This document shows, piece after piece, positions 1 to 5,898 of a stretch of 9,069 nt of DNA. This DNA is from Alphaproteobacteria bacterium. GTDB taxonomy: Bacteria; Pseudomonadota; Alphaproteobacteria; RUG11792. Each line of letters starts with the position of its first letter. Position 1 is the first letter of the stretch. A program made the translations under genes and the position numbers. The notes below the pieces were generated by a model, which was given only the letters and a program-made list of their open reading frames with translations, ran no database searches and was not told the DNA's origin. The stretch is from the NCBI GenBank assembly GCA_017450545.1, contig JAFSTL010000076.1:1-9069 (forward strand), given 5' to 3'.

Positions 1-425
1 CAAAAATTGATGAATACGATAATGCAATGAGATATAACGATACCTTTATAGTACGAGTATTTGAGCGATTTAATAAGCAGAAGGGAGGTAAATTTTATAT
101 AATCTGGGCATCAGACCATAGCGAAATGCTTGGCGAAAAAGGAATGTTTGGGCATAGCATAATTGAGCCTGAGGTGGCAACAGTGCCGTTTTTGTTTCAG
201 AGCAACGATGAGAAATTTATGAAAAATATACGCTCTTTAAAGGCGATTTATCCTTATGTTATAGCGAAGATGATTGCCGAGTTACTGGGATTTAAAATAG
301 AAAATCCGAATGAAAAGCCTGGGGTATTTTATGCGAATGGATTGGATTATTACGGGCGTTCTGGGTATATGAAAGTAACGATTGAAGATAAATCATTAAA
401 ATTTGAAAAAGTGAGAAGCAAATGA
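1..425 (+). CDS. sulfatase-fold phosphoethanolamine/phosphoglycerol transferase, C-terminal part (5' end outside window)
   Basis: The reading frame is open from base 3, so the gene starts upstream; the ATG at 27 is internal. Seen: an EYDNAM-RYNDTF segment typical of the alkaline-phosphatase/sulfatase fold, then SDHSEMLGEKGMFGH, matching the metal-binding SDHGExxGExGxxGH motif of phospholipid-headgroup transferases and sulfatases. It has Ser where Gly is usual after DH. After that come EPEVATVPFLF and a divergent tail. Known of the family: inner-membrane enzymes with N-terminal helices and a periplasmic catalytic domain that move phosphoethanolamine or phosphoglycerol onto lipid A, core sugars or glucans, leaving diacylglycerol. 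The stop overlaps the dgkA start by 4 bases (ATGA at 422), which fits a lipid donor, because DgkA recycles diacylglycerol. The acceptor cannot be told from this fragment, and a true sulfatase is a less likely alternative. Confidence 0.75.
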   Translation, partial: KIDEYDNAMRYNDTFIVRVFERFNKQKGGKFYIIWASDHSEMLGEKGMFGHSIIEPEVATVPFLFQSNDEKFMKNIRSLKAIYPYVIAKMIAELLGFKIENPNEKPGVFYANGLDYYGRSGYMKVTIEDKSLKFEKVRSK

Positions 426-766
426 AAAGTATAATTAAAATCAAAGATGCGTTTTTTTATTCGGTGAATGGAATGAAATATCTGCTAAAGGAACGTGCAT
501 TTTGCCAAGAGCTTATAGTTATGACAATTTTAGCTGTAATAGAAATATTTCGTGATACTTCTTTTAGTATGCGATTGTATATGTTCAGTTCGTTTGTATT
601 GATTTTATTTGCTGAGGCAGTAAATTCAGCCATTGAGGCAACCATTGACAGAATAAGTCTTGAAAGACACGAATTGTCGAAGAAAGCAAAAGATATAGCA
701 AGTGCTGCTGTGTTTATAACAATGGTACATTTTGCAATAGTGTGGATTTTGTCATTTATATTGTGA
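422..766 (+). CDS. dgkA: diacylglycerol kinase, prokaryotic integral-membrane type
   Basis: 114 residues, close to the usual ~120 for bacterial DgkA. It phosphorylates diacylglycerol to phosphatidic acid in the inner membrane. Seen: the family signature EAVNSAIEATIDRIS at about residues 65-79, with the catalytic Glu (E65) and the conserved Asn and Glu (N68, E72). HELSKKAKDIASAAV follows at 83-97, carrying the Lys-Asp pair. An N-terminal amphipathic part contains KERAFCQE. Three transmembrane stretches lie at about 31-44, 51-68 and 95-114. The start overlaps the stop of the preceding transferase by 4 bases, implying translational coupling, and glmU starts 7 bases downstream. The neighbour supports a role in recycling the diacylglycerol left when a phospholipid donates its headgroup. 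Bacterial undecaprenol kinases share the fold, but the signature and context favour DgkA. Confidence 0.93.
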   Translation: MKSIIKIKDAFFYSVNGMKYLLKERAFCQELIVMTILAVIEIFRDTSFSMRLYMFSSFVLILFAEAVNSAIEATIDRISLERHELSKKAKDIASAAVFITMVHFAIVWILSFIL

Positions 767-773
767 GGAAAAT

Positions 774-2072
774 ATGTCTGTAGATTTTGTAATTCTAGCG
801 GCTGGGAATAGTTCACGGCTGCACTCAACGACACCGAAATTTTTACACAATATAGCTGGAAAACCAGTTATACGGTATATTATCGAAACAGCGCATGAAT
901 GTAATCCAACAAACATTATCGTTGTTACTCGCGAAGAATTAAAAAATGACGTAAATTTTAACGATGTAACCGTAACAGTCCAACCAAACCCCTTAGGCAC
1001 AGCAGATGCCGTGAAATATGCTCTCGATGCGTTAACTTCGGAATATACCGTGATTCTTTGCGGAGATATGCCGTTGATATCAGCTGAGCATTTGGAATGC
1101 TTAGCGAATACTTCTTCTGATAATGCTTTGATAGCAATGACATTGCCGCTTGAATTTCAGCATATGCCGTATGGTCGCGTTGTCTTAAATGATGGGAAAT
1201 TCAATAAAATCGTTGAATACAAAAATGCTTCTGAAACTGAAAAGATAATATCTTTGGCAAATACGGGAGTATACAAAATAGAGACTGAATTGCTGAAACA
1301 ATATCTTCCGTTAATTGAAAAAAATACGGAATCTAACGAATATTATTTAACCGATATATTTAAGTTCATCACGGATGTTGAGGTAATCCAATCGCCGGAC
1401 TACGAGGCTTTCCACGGCATAAATACGATGCAAGATTTAACAAAAGCTGAGGCGTTTGTGCAAAATAAATTGCGTCGAAAGTTTATGGAAAATGGCGTTA
1501 AGCTAATTGCGCCGGAAACGGTTTATTTTTCATACGATACAGTAATCGAAAGCGGAGTTGAGATTGAGCCGAATGTCATTATTGGCAACAACGTCAAAAT
1601 AGGCGCAGGAAGCCGTATATACGCATTTTCACACATGCAGGATTGCATCATTGCTCAGAACGTCGAGATTGGACCTTTTGCGCGTATACGCGGGAATTCC
1701 AGGTTCGCAGACGGTTCTGCTATTGGCAATTTCGTGGAAGTTAAAGGTTCTGAATTCGGCATGAAAACAAAAGCAAAACACCTCACATACATAGGCGATA
1801 CGACTATCGGTGAGCATACAAATATTGGTGCTGGGACGATTACCTGCAATTATGATGGCGTAAAGAAGCACAAGACCACTGTTGGCGATAATGTTTTTGT
1901 CGGTTCAAATACAACGCTTATATCGCCGATTACCGTTAATGACGGAGCTATTATTGGCGCTGGGAGCACTATAACAGAAGATATACCATCAAATGCACTT
2001 GCCATAGCTCGGGAACGCCAAACAATTTACCACAACGGAGCAGAAAAAGTTTGGAATAAGAAAAAGCGATAG
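774..2072 (+). CDS. glmU: bifunctional UDP-GlcNAc pyrophosphorylase / glucosamine-1-phosphate acetyltransferase
   Basis: 432 residues, slightly shorter than the ~450 of most GlmU. It acetylates glucosamine-1-phosphate and then joins it to UTP, giving UDP-GlcNAc for peptidoglycan and lipid A. N-terminal uridylyltransferase domain (about 1-225): LAAGNSSRL at 8-16, PKFLHNIAGKP at 21-31, LGTADAV at 74-80 (the family usually has His where this has Asp), the metal-binding Asp in CGDMPL at 96-101, NTGVY at 163-167 and NEYYLTDIF at 188-196. C-terminal left-handed beta-helix (about 245-425): hexapeptide repeats, then KAKHLTYIGD with the catalytic His near 336, and NIGAGTITCNYDG at 350-362. The start is well supported by GAGG just upstream of the ATG. 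It lies 7 bases after dgkA in the same operon and converges on the iron-sulfur carrier gene with only 3 bases between the stops. Confidence 0.97.
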   Translation: MSVDFVILAAGNSSRLHSTTPKFLHNIAGKPVIRYIIETAHECNPTNIIVVTREELKNDVNFNDVTVTVQPNPLGTADAVKYALDALTSEYTVILCGDMPLISAEHLECLANTSSDNALIAMTLPLEFQHMPYGRVVLNDGKFNKIVEYKNASETEKIISLANTGVYKIETELLKQYLPLIEKNTESNEYYLTDIFKFITDVEVIQSPDYEAFHGINTMQDLTKAEAFVQNKLRRKFMENGVKLIAPETVYFSYDTVIESGVEIEPNVIIGNNVKIGAGSRIYAFSHMQDCIIAQNVEIGPFARIRGNSRFADGSAIGNFVEVKGSEFGMKTKAKHLTYIGDTTIGEHTNIGAGTITCNYDGVKKHKTTVGDNVFVGSNTTLISPITVNDGAIIGAGSTITEDIPSNALAIARERQTIYHNGAEKVWNKKKR

Positions 2073-2075
2073 TGT

Positions 2076-2381
2076 CTAAAGTCTAAACGATTTTCCGCAC
2101 CTACAAGTATGAGCATTAGTACGTTGGACAGTAATTTCTTCTGTAAGACCGGTTTTAAGGTCTATAAAAATATCATCAATAAATTGCATTGCATCTTCCG
2201 CTATTGCAAATCTAATACAATCTATTTCCAAGAAAGTATCATTTTTTTCTGGTGTTGCTAACAAAAGAACAAGCGTATTACCGGCACAACCGCCTTTTTT
2301 CAACACAATTCGTGGTAACTTTTCCGGATTATTCTGCAACGTCGCTTTTATCTTCGCTGCTGCAGTTTGTGATATTTTCAT
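2076..2381 (-). CDS. A-type iron-sulfur cluster carrier, HesB/IscA family
   Basis: 101 residues, the usual length. A-type carriers accept Fe-S clusters and pass them to apo-proteins. Seen: the three ligand cysteines, one in GGCAGN (C32) and two in TCRCGKSF (C93 and C95), matching the family pattern C...CxCGxSF; an extra cysteine is at 55. The body between them is divergent, so I cannot say whether it is IscA, SufA or ErpA. A strong AGGAGGT ribosome-binding site lies inside the end of mipZ, and the start overlaps the mipZ stop by 4 bases. Its position after mipZ looks like operon convenience rather than a shared pathway. It ends 3 bases from the convergent glmU stop, leaving no room for a separate terminator. 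Confidence 0.88.
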   Translation of the reverse strand: MKISQTAAAKIKATLQNNPEKLPRIVLKKGGCAGNTLVLLLATPEKNDTFLEIDCIRFAIAEDAMQFIDDIFIDLKTGLTEEITVQRTNAHTCRCGKSFRL

Positions 2382-3172
2382 TGCTCACCTCCTATATCAA
2401 GCGCTTTCAATAAGTCATTTAGTTCTTGTCTCGCCGCGATATGCGATAAACTCATTTGAGATGCAGAAACATTTCGATCGAGCAACGTCAGCCCTGACAG
2501 GAACAGTTCTCTAAAAATTACGCGCTCTTTAAACCCTTTCGCCAACCTAAAACCAATCCTGCGTGCCAAAGCCGCCAAAACTCTGTCAAGCTCCGTTCTA
2601 TTTTTCGACGCAACGCTGGACATTCGATTAACTAAAACAATCCAATCTATCGTTCCTTTGTCTCGCATAATACGTTCCTTTTTCTGGTTCCAGACCATCT
2701 CAGCGTATATGCTCGGCTTAATATTTGTTTCAGTGGAATCATTTATTCTAACCAGCAAATCAAGATCTATAAAACTTTCATTCATTGGAGTAATAATCAC
2801 ATCAGCAAAAGAATGCACTATTCGTGATAGATTACTATCATTTCCAGGCGTGTCAACAACAATATAATCAAATGCAGACAAAGAACGTAATAATTCTGTA
2901 AAATTCTGCAGATTTTCTCGTTCCATTTGCCTCACTGTTTCGGCCTCGCTTTCAAAAACCGGCGTATGAACTGAGGTTCGTATTTCAGGATTTTCGCGCT
3001 TAGTTGCCTCCCTATTTTCGATATACCGTGTTAAGGTGCCTTGGCGCGCATCAACGTCTATTGTTGCAACTTTGTTGCCTTTTTGCAATAAACTCACGAT
3101 AAGGTGCATTGCTAGCGTAGATTTTCCGGTGCCTCCCTTTTGATTGCCAAAAACTATAATTTTTTTAGTCAT
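2378..3172 (-). CDS. mipZ: MipZ-like ParA-family ATPase, division-site positioning
   Basis: 264 residues, near the ~275 of Caulobacter MipZ. MipZ binds the ParB-parS complex at the poles, dimerises on DNA with ATP and blocks FtsZ assembly, forcing the ring to midcell. Seen: a deviant Walker A, GNQKGGTGKST (residues 9-19, with signature Lys 12 and P-loop Lys 17); IDVDARQ at 38-44; Walker B YIVVDTPG near 103-110. MipZ-specific blocks separate it from ordinary ParA and MinD: TPMNESFIDLDLL, KPSIYAEMVW, WIVLVNRMSS, RVIFRELFLSGLTLLD and LSHIAARQELNDL. There is no parB here. The gene lies 21 bases after mreC, so genes for sidewall growth and division placement are co-transcribed. The ribosome-binding site is weak. 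Confidence 0.93.
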   Translation of the reverse strand: MTKKIIVFGNQKGGTGKSTLAMHLIVSLLQKGNKVATIDVDARQGTLTRYIENREATKRENPEIRTSVHTPVFESEAETVRQMERENLQNFTELLRSLSAFDYIVVDTPGNDSNLSRIVHSFADVIITPMNESFIDLDLLVRINDSTETNIKPSIYAEMVWNQKKERIMRDKGTIDWIVLVNRMSSVASKNRTELDRVLAALARRIGFRLAKGFKERVIFRELFLSGLTLLDRNVSASQMSLSHIAARQELNDLLKALDIGGEQ

Positions 3173-3193
3173 ATAAATTTCACTTCAAAGCTG

Positions 3194-4072
3194 TCAGTAT
3201 CCATTCTCTGACATTTTATCACTTTTGGGGGTTATTTGTTCCACTATCCAGACGTAATTTATCGTATTTATATCGACGATTGGTCTTGCTTCAATTTTAT
3301 TTATTTGCGATTTTATACTTGTTATTTTTGCAACAGGAATTCCCGAGGGATATGTTCCACCTTCTCCTGAAGTATATAAAATGTCTCCAATTGATAACTT
3401 TGATATATTATCAGCTTGTATTTCACGTGAAATCATTTTATAATGGTCTGTACCTGATATTATTATATGTATGCCAGAACCTGTTTGGACTGGTATGGCA
3501 ATTCTTGAATTAGTGACCGGAAGTATCTCAGAACTTTTCGCAAAACACTCATCTATGAGCCCAACAAGTCCATCGGGTGTTATTGCAATCGAGCTTTTTT
3601 GTGTAATATCATTGGTGTTTGTTATAATAATGTTTGAGTTATAAACTGAATTAGTGTACCCTAAAACTTTTTCTGTATTGGTAAACTTGCCCGAATGATG
3701 TTTTATATTAAATATTTTCTTTAGTTCTTCCAATTCAAACAAAGAATTTTGCATCCGTATATTGCTTATCTTAAGCTCATTTAATTTATGTTTTAATTCG
3801 TCATTCTCACGTTTAACATCAAAATATGCAGTAATTGCTTTTGGAAACTGTGATACCTCATACGCACTTATTTTTATTGGCAAAGTTAATGTTGTTAAAA
3901 ATTTTTGCAGCTTTACTATATGTATTTCTTTGACAGATGACATTATTATTAATATAATAAGCCCTACACAAGCAATTTTAGCTTTATCAGTATGACTGAT
4001 TCCTTTTCGAACAACAAATTTCCCAAGCAATAGCAAAAAAGAATTTTTCCTACTTCCTGTGTCCTTATTCAT
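3194..4072 (-). CDS. mreC: rod-shape determining protein MreC
   Basis: 292 residues, normal for MreC, the periplasmic scaffold linking MreB filaments to the peptidoglycan elongation enzymes. Seen: a basic cytoplasmic N-terminus (1-30), one membrane anchor at about 32-46, and a charged coiled coil at 85-122 (ENDELKHKLNELK). The beta-barrel domain includes NIIITNTND, ITPDGLVGLIDE, TNSRIAIPVQTGSG, the hallmark SGEGGTYPSGIPVAKI (235-250) and a final YVWIVE strand. The start overlaps the end of the upstream fis-like gene by 8 bases, with AGG six bases before the ATG. Unusually, mreB, mreD, mrdA and rodA do not flank it; its neighbours are a Fis-like regulator and mipZ. Confidence 0.93.
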   Translation of the reverse strand: MNKDTGSRKNSFLLLLGKFVVRKGISHTDKAKIACVGLIILIIMSSVKEIHIVKLQKFLTTLTLPIKISAYEVSQFPKAITAYFDVKRENDELKHKLNELKISNIRMQNSLFELEELKKIFNIKHHSGKFTNTEKVLGYTNSVYNSNIIITNTNDITQKSSIAITPDGLVGLIDECFAKSSEILPVTNSRIAIPVQTGSGIHIIISGTDHYKMISREIQADNISKLSIGDILYTSGEGGTYPSGIPVAKITSIKSQINKIEARPIVDINTINYVWIVEQITPKSDKMSENGY

Positions 4073-4304
4073 TTATGCCTAACTTTTGTATTTTTTTATT
4101 AAGAGTGTTTCGACTTATGCCAAGGACTTGTGACATCTTAGTTTTATTGCCATTCATCGCACGCATGACTTTTTTTATTATGGCAATTTCAACCTCTCGC
4201 ATAACAACATTATAAACATTTTGCACTTTATTGATATCTTTCTGTATTAAGAAAAATTCATCAAGAAGAGTTGCTATTTCCGTTGCTACATTCTTTGATC
4301 TCAT
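4065..4304 (-). CDS. small Fis-like DNA-binding protein
   Basis: 79 residues from the ATG at 4304. A GTG at 4310 is possible, but an AAGAG sits 5 bases before the ATG and abuts the GTG, so I prefer the ATG. Seen: the C-terminal half is a Fis-type helix-turn-helix, with EVEIAIIKKVMRAMNGNKTK followed by MSQVLGISRNTLNKKIQKLG. The N-terminal LLDEFFLIQ... also lines up by eye with the dimerisation region of E. coli Fis. So it resembles a complete Fis (98 residues in E. coli) rather than a piece of an NtrC-type activator. Fis proteins bend DNA and act as nucleoid-associated regulators. It is the first gene of the fis-mreC-mipZ-hesB operon and overlaps mreC by 8 bases. NtrC-family origin of the domain remains an alternative. 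Confidence 0.8.
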   Translation of the reverse strand: MRSKNVATEIATLLDEFFLIQKDINKVQNVYNVVMREVEIAIIKKVMRAMNGNKTKMSQVLGISRNTLNKKIQKLGINE

Positions 4305-4326
4305 AACCACTCTTAATCATAAGGCT

Positions 4327-4343
4327 CTATGCAGCATAGTATA
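4327..4343 (-). promoter_or_regulatory. candidate promoter and overlapping operator of the fis-mreC-mipZ operon
   Basis: On the minus strand TATACT (4343 down to 4338) is a near-consensus -10 box, 33 bases upstream of the preferred fis-like ATG. No good -35 box is seen at 16-18 bases. The -10 overlaps a perfect 13-base palindrome, CTATGCAGCATAG (4327-4339), which would cover the start of transcription. A symmetric site there is typical of a repressor or autoregulatory operator. The regulator is unknown; the site does not match the Fis consensus. Confidence 0.4.
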
Positions 4344-4566
4344 TCGATTTCACGTCACTTTGAACACCTTATTTCATCCTCAATCCCCAGTTCTTTCGCA
4401 TTTCTCTTTTAATACACTCGTCGCTTGTGCAGTGCAAAACTGGTACTTCTAAACGATTGTTATTTTGCTTGATTATTTATCAATAACAACAATAAAGAAG
4501 CTAATATCATCTCCTAGATAGCAAAAAAACTAACGCTAAGAGTAATTTTTGTGATATCATGAAAGT

Positions 4567-4585
4567 GTCACGTTGTGACTATAGT
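4567..4585 (+). promoter_or_regulatory. possible ssrA promoter -10 region with inverted repeat
   Basis: TATAGT at 4580-4585 could be the -10 box of ssrA and would place the RNA start near 4592. The inverted repeat GTCAC-GTT-GTGAC (4567-4579) lies directly upstream of it. No convincing -35 hexamer is present 17 bases upstream (TCATGA), so this is tentative. The rest of the 4311-4566 gap contains no gene I can support, only scattered short stop-bounded frames. Confidence 0.3.
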
Positions 4586-4764
4586 GATAAACGGTTTGCG
4601 GAATAGGCTTTGTGGACCAGGGGGCAGTACCCTGCGCCTCCACCATTTATGGGGGCGAAATAGGTTCGACATGGAGCAATAAAGGCGGATTTTTCACTCG
4701 GCATTGTACCGTCGTTATCGGGCTAATTTTGATAACTGCCAATAGAAATAGAAGGCGAAAAGTT

Positions 4765-4809
4765 GCAGCCAACCTTAACAGAAAGGCTGTTGCAAAGAAA
4801 GCTGCTTAA
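4765..4809 (+). other. tmRNA proteolysis-tag reading frame
   Basis: From the most likely resume codon, GCA at 4765, the tag reads AANLNRKAVAKKAA and then TAA; GCC at 4768 is the other candidate. AGTT just before the GCA resembles the conserved sequence upstream of tmRNA resume codons. The tag keeps the early Ala-Asn-x-Asn and the terminal Ala-Ala of alphaproteobacterial tags such as ANDNFAEEFAVAA. It has one Arg, three Lys and no acidic residue, and Lys instead of Leu or Val at the third position from the end. A still longer tag from GCC 4738 is in frame but less likely. Confidence 0.7.
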
Positions 4810-4877
4810 TCTGCCCGTGATGGGATTTTAAGTATATTTCTTAGCATGCTGTTTCTCGCGAAGCAGTAAACTAAAAG

Positions 4878-4911
4878 CGGTTCGGGGGAAACCGAGCAAC
4901 AGAATTCCCCC
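4878..4911 (+). other. H-type pseudoknot at the 3' end of the tmRNA coding piece
   Basis: Stem 1 is CGGTT (4878-4882) with AACCG (4890-4894). The G-rich loop GGGGGA (4884-4889) pairs with TCCCCC (4906-4911) as stem 2. This matches the pseudoknots known after the tag in tmRNA. The same bases could instead form a simple GGGGGAA/TTCCCCC hairpin followed by a weak U-rich run, so a partial terminator before sspB cannot be excluded. Confidence 0.65.
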
Positions 4912-4945
4912 TATTTGTTGTGCATGGATTGTGGAGAATGGATTA

Positions 4946-5398
4946 GTGACCAAGAAACTGGATTATGGTTTTTTGATGAGAAAAGCATCAATATCTATTG
5001 TAAAGGAGATTATAAAACAAATTGCAACGGATGGGTTATATAAGAAACAGCAGGTATATATTACTTTTGCAGTAAATCATCCGGACGTCAAAATGTCAAA
5101 ACTGCTACGGGAAGACTACGATGGAGAAATGACTATCGTTTTACAGTATGAATTTTGGGATTTAATCCTGGATGATTATGGATTTTCTGTAAGTTTGGCT
5201 TTTGAACATTCGGATGAGACAATATATGTTCCATTTGCTGCGTTAATTTCAGTCAACGATCCGTCTGAGGATTTTTGCCTGGATTTTACGCCTGATTTTT
5301 CAGAAATCAAACCCAAGACTGAATCAAAATCGCAACAGTCTGAAGGTGATAAAGCTGGCAAGGTAATTTCATTAGATGCCTTTAGAAAAGGCAAATGA
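4946..5398 (+). CDS. sspB: SspB, adaptor delivering tmRNA-tagged proteins to ClpXP (alpha type)
   Basis: 150 residues from the GTG at 4946, preferred because GGAG lies 9 bases upstream; a GTG at 4931 would add five residues but has no ribosome-binding site. SspB binds the ssrA tag and tethers substrates to the ClpX ATPase. Seen: LDYGFLMRKASISIVKEII near the start, then VYITFAVNHPDVKMSKLLRE, the very conserved EMTIVLQYEFWDL (about 58-70), VSLAFEHSDETIYVPFAAL and DPSEDFCLDF. A low-complexity charged linker follows, then a short C-terminal segment (GKVISLDAFRKGK) of the kind used as the ClpX-binding tail. It begins about 30 bases after the tmRNA coding piece, placing tag and adaptor side by side. 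Its stop overlaps the next start by 4 bases. Confidence 0.92.
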   Translation: MTKKLDYGFLMRKASISIVKEIIKQIATDGLYKKQQVYITFAVNHPDVKMSKLLREDYDGEMTIVLQYEFWDLILDDYGFSVSLAFEHSDETIYVPFAALISVNDPSEDFCLDFTPDFSEIKPKTESKSQQSEGDKAGKVISLDAFRKGK

Positions 5399-5799
5399 AC
5401 AACGTTTCTTGCCAAAAATTGGTGAACTCCATACTTGGCGAATTGGTTGTATCAACCAAGACGTCTGGGGGGTATTTATATATACTCGTAAGTTCAGATG
5501 TTGTCTTGCGTTGTATGTCAATTCTTGCAACAAACACTGAAACTTTGTTTGCATCATTAACCGATTGTTTCGCAGTTAACTATAGTTCTGTTCAGCAATA
5601 TCATGAGATATACTATCAATTGCATAGTTATAAGCTTGACAAAACGATTTTTATCGTTACGACAATTCAAATGGGCGAAACTGCACAAAGTGCGACAATT
5701 CTTTTTTCAAATGCAAATTGGTATGAACGCGAAATATTTGAAAAAAATGGGATAAATTTTGCTAAACATCCAAATTTGACAAATATTTTGGAAACTTAG
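5395..5799 (+). CDS. truncated NuoC-like protein (complex I 30-kDa subunit family)
   Basis: 134 residues against about 200 for NuoC. In complex I this subunit is part of the peripheral Q module. Seen: alignment by eye with alphaproteobacterial NuoC over nearly the whole length. SLTDCFAVNY matches the FIDICGVDY region, HEIYYQLHSYKLDKTIFI matches the FDVVYHLLS...RIRV strands, and SNANWYEREIFEKNGINF then AKHPNLTNIL matches the 30-kDa signature. It stops at TAG 5797-5799, exactly where NuoC normally continues with DYGF..HPLRKDFP. None of the three forward frames downstream restores that block, so the end is genuinely missing. The start shares ATGA with the sspB stop. There is no nuoD or other nuo operon gene beside it. 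It could be a decaying remnant, a minimal NuoC or a repurposed domain; I cannot tell which. Confidence 0.75.
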   Translation: MNNVSCQKLVNSILGELVVSTKTSGGYLYILVSSDVVLRCMSILATNTETLFASLTDCFAVNYSSVQQYHEIYYQLHSYKLDKTIFIVTTIQMGETAQSATILFSNANWYEREIFEKNGINFAKHPNLTNILET

Positions 5800-5836
5800 T
5801 GACGCAAAAAGATTCAAAAATATCTCTATGATCATA

Positions 5837-5865
5837 TGAACATTTGCGAAATTTTTTGCTAAAAT
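5837..5865 (+). promoter_or_regulatory. candidate promoter of dksA-era
   Basis: TGAACA (5837-5842, four of six matches to TTGACA) and TAAAAT (5860-5865, five of six matches to TATAAT) are 17 bases apart, 33 bases upstream of the preferred dksA ATG. The only larger gap in this run of genes (5800-5898) is here, which agrees with a transcript start for dksA, era and the next gene. Confidence 0.45.
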
Positions 5866-5898
5866 TGGAGCAAGCGGAAGAACGGGGAATTGGATGTT

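Larger units (their letters stand above)
4592..4916 (+). ncRNA. ssrA: circularly permuted (two-piece) tmRNA
   Basis: tmRNA frees stalled ribosomes and tags the nascent protein for proteolysis. The order is permuted as in Alphaproteobacteria: the acceptor piece (about 4592-4645, ending CCACCA) comes first, then TTTAT (4646-4650), then the coding piece (4651 to about 4916). Seen: GGGGGCG (4651-4657) pairs with CGCCTCC (4635-4641) to form the acceptor stem, with a G3:U70 wobble, the alanyl-tRNA synthetase identity element. The T stem is CAGGG/CCCTG around a 7-base loop. The 5' end of the coding piece has the conserved GGTTCGACATGG. The tag frame ends at TAA 4807-4809. A 7-bp hairpin lies at 4849-4866 and an H-type pseudoknot at 4878-4911. 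ATAAAG (4679-4684) can pair with CTTTGT (4608-4613), joining the two pieces. Outer ends are estimates. sspB follows directly. Confidence 0.92.

Noticed and set aside
4344..4475. Short minus-strand frame of about 30 codons before the fis-like gene
   Set aside because: No usable start upstream, no family resemblance and no ribosome-binding site; it also contains part of the likely promoter region.
4612..4809. Open frame of 65 codons through the tmRNA
   Set aside because: It runs across the acceptor stem and the tag. The RNA structure explains the sequence; only the last 14 or so codons are translated, as the tag.
5800..5890. Missing NuoC C-terminus recovered by a frameshift
   Set aside because: I read all three forward frames after the stop; none contains DYGF, HPLRKDFP or anything similar, so a single frameshift does not explain the short protein.
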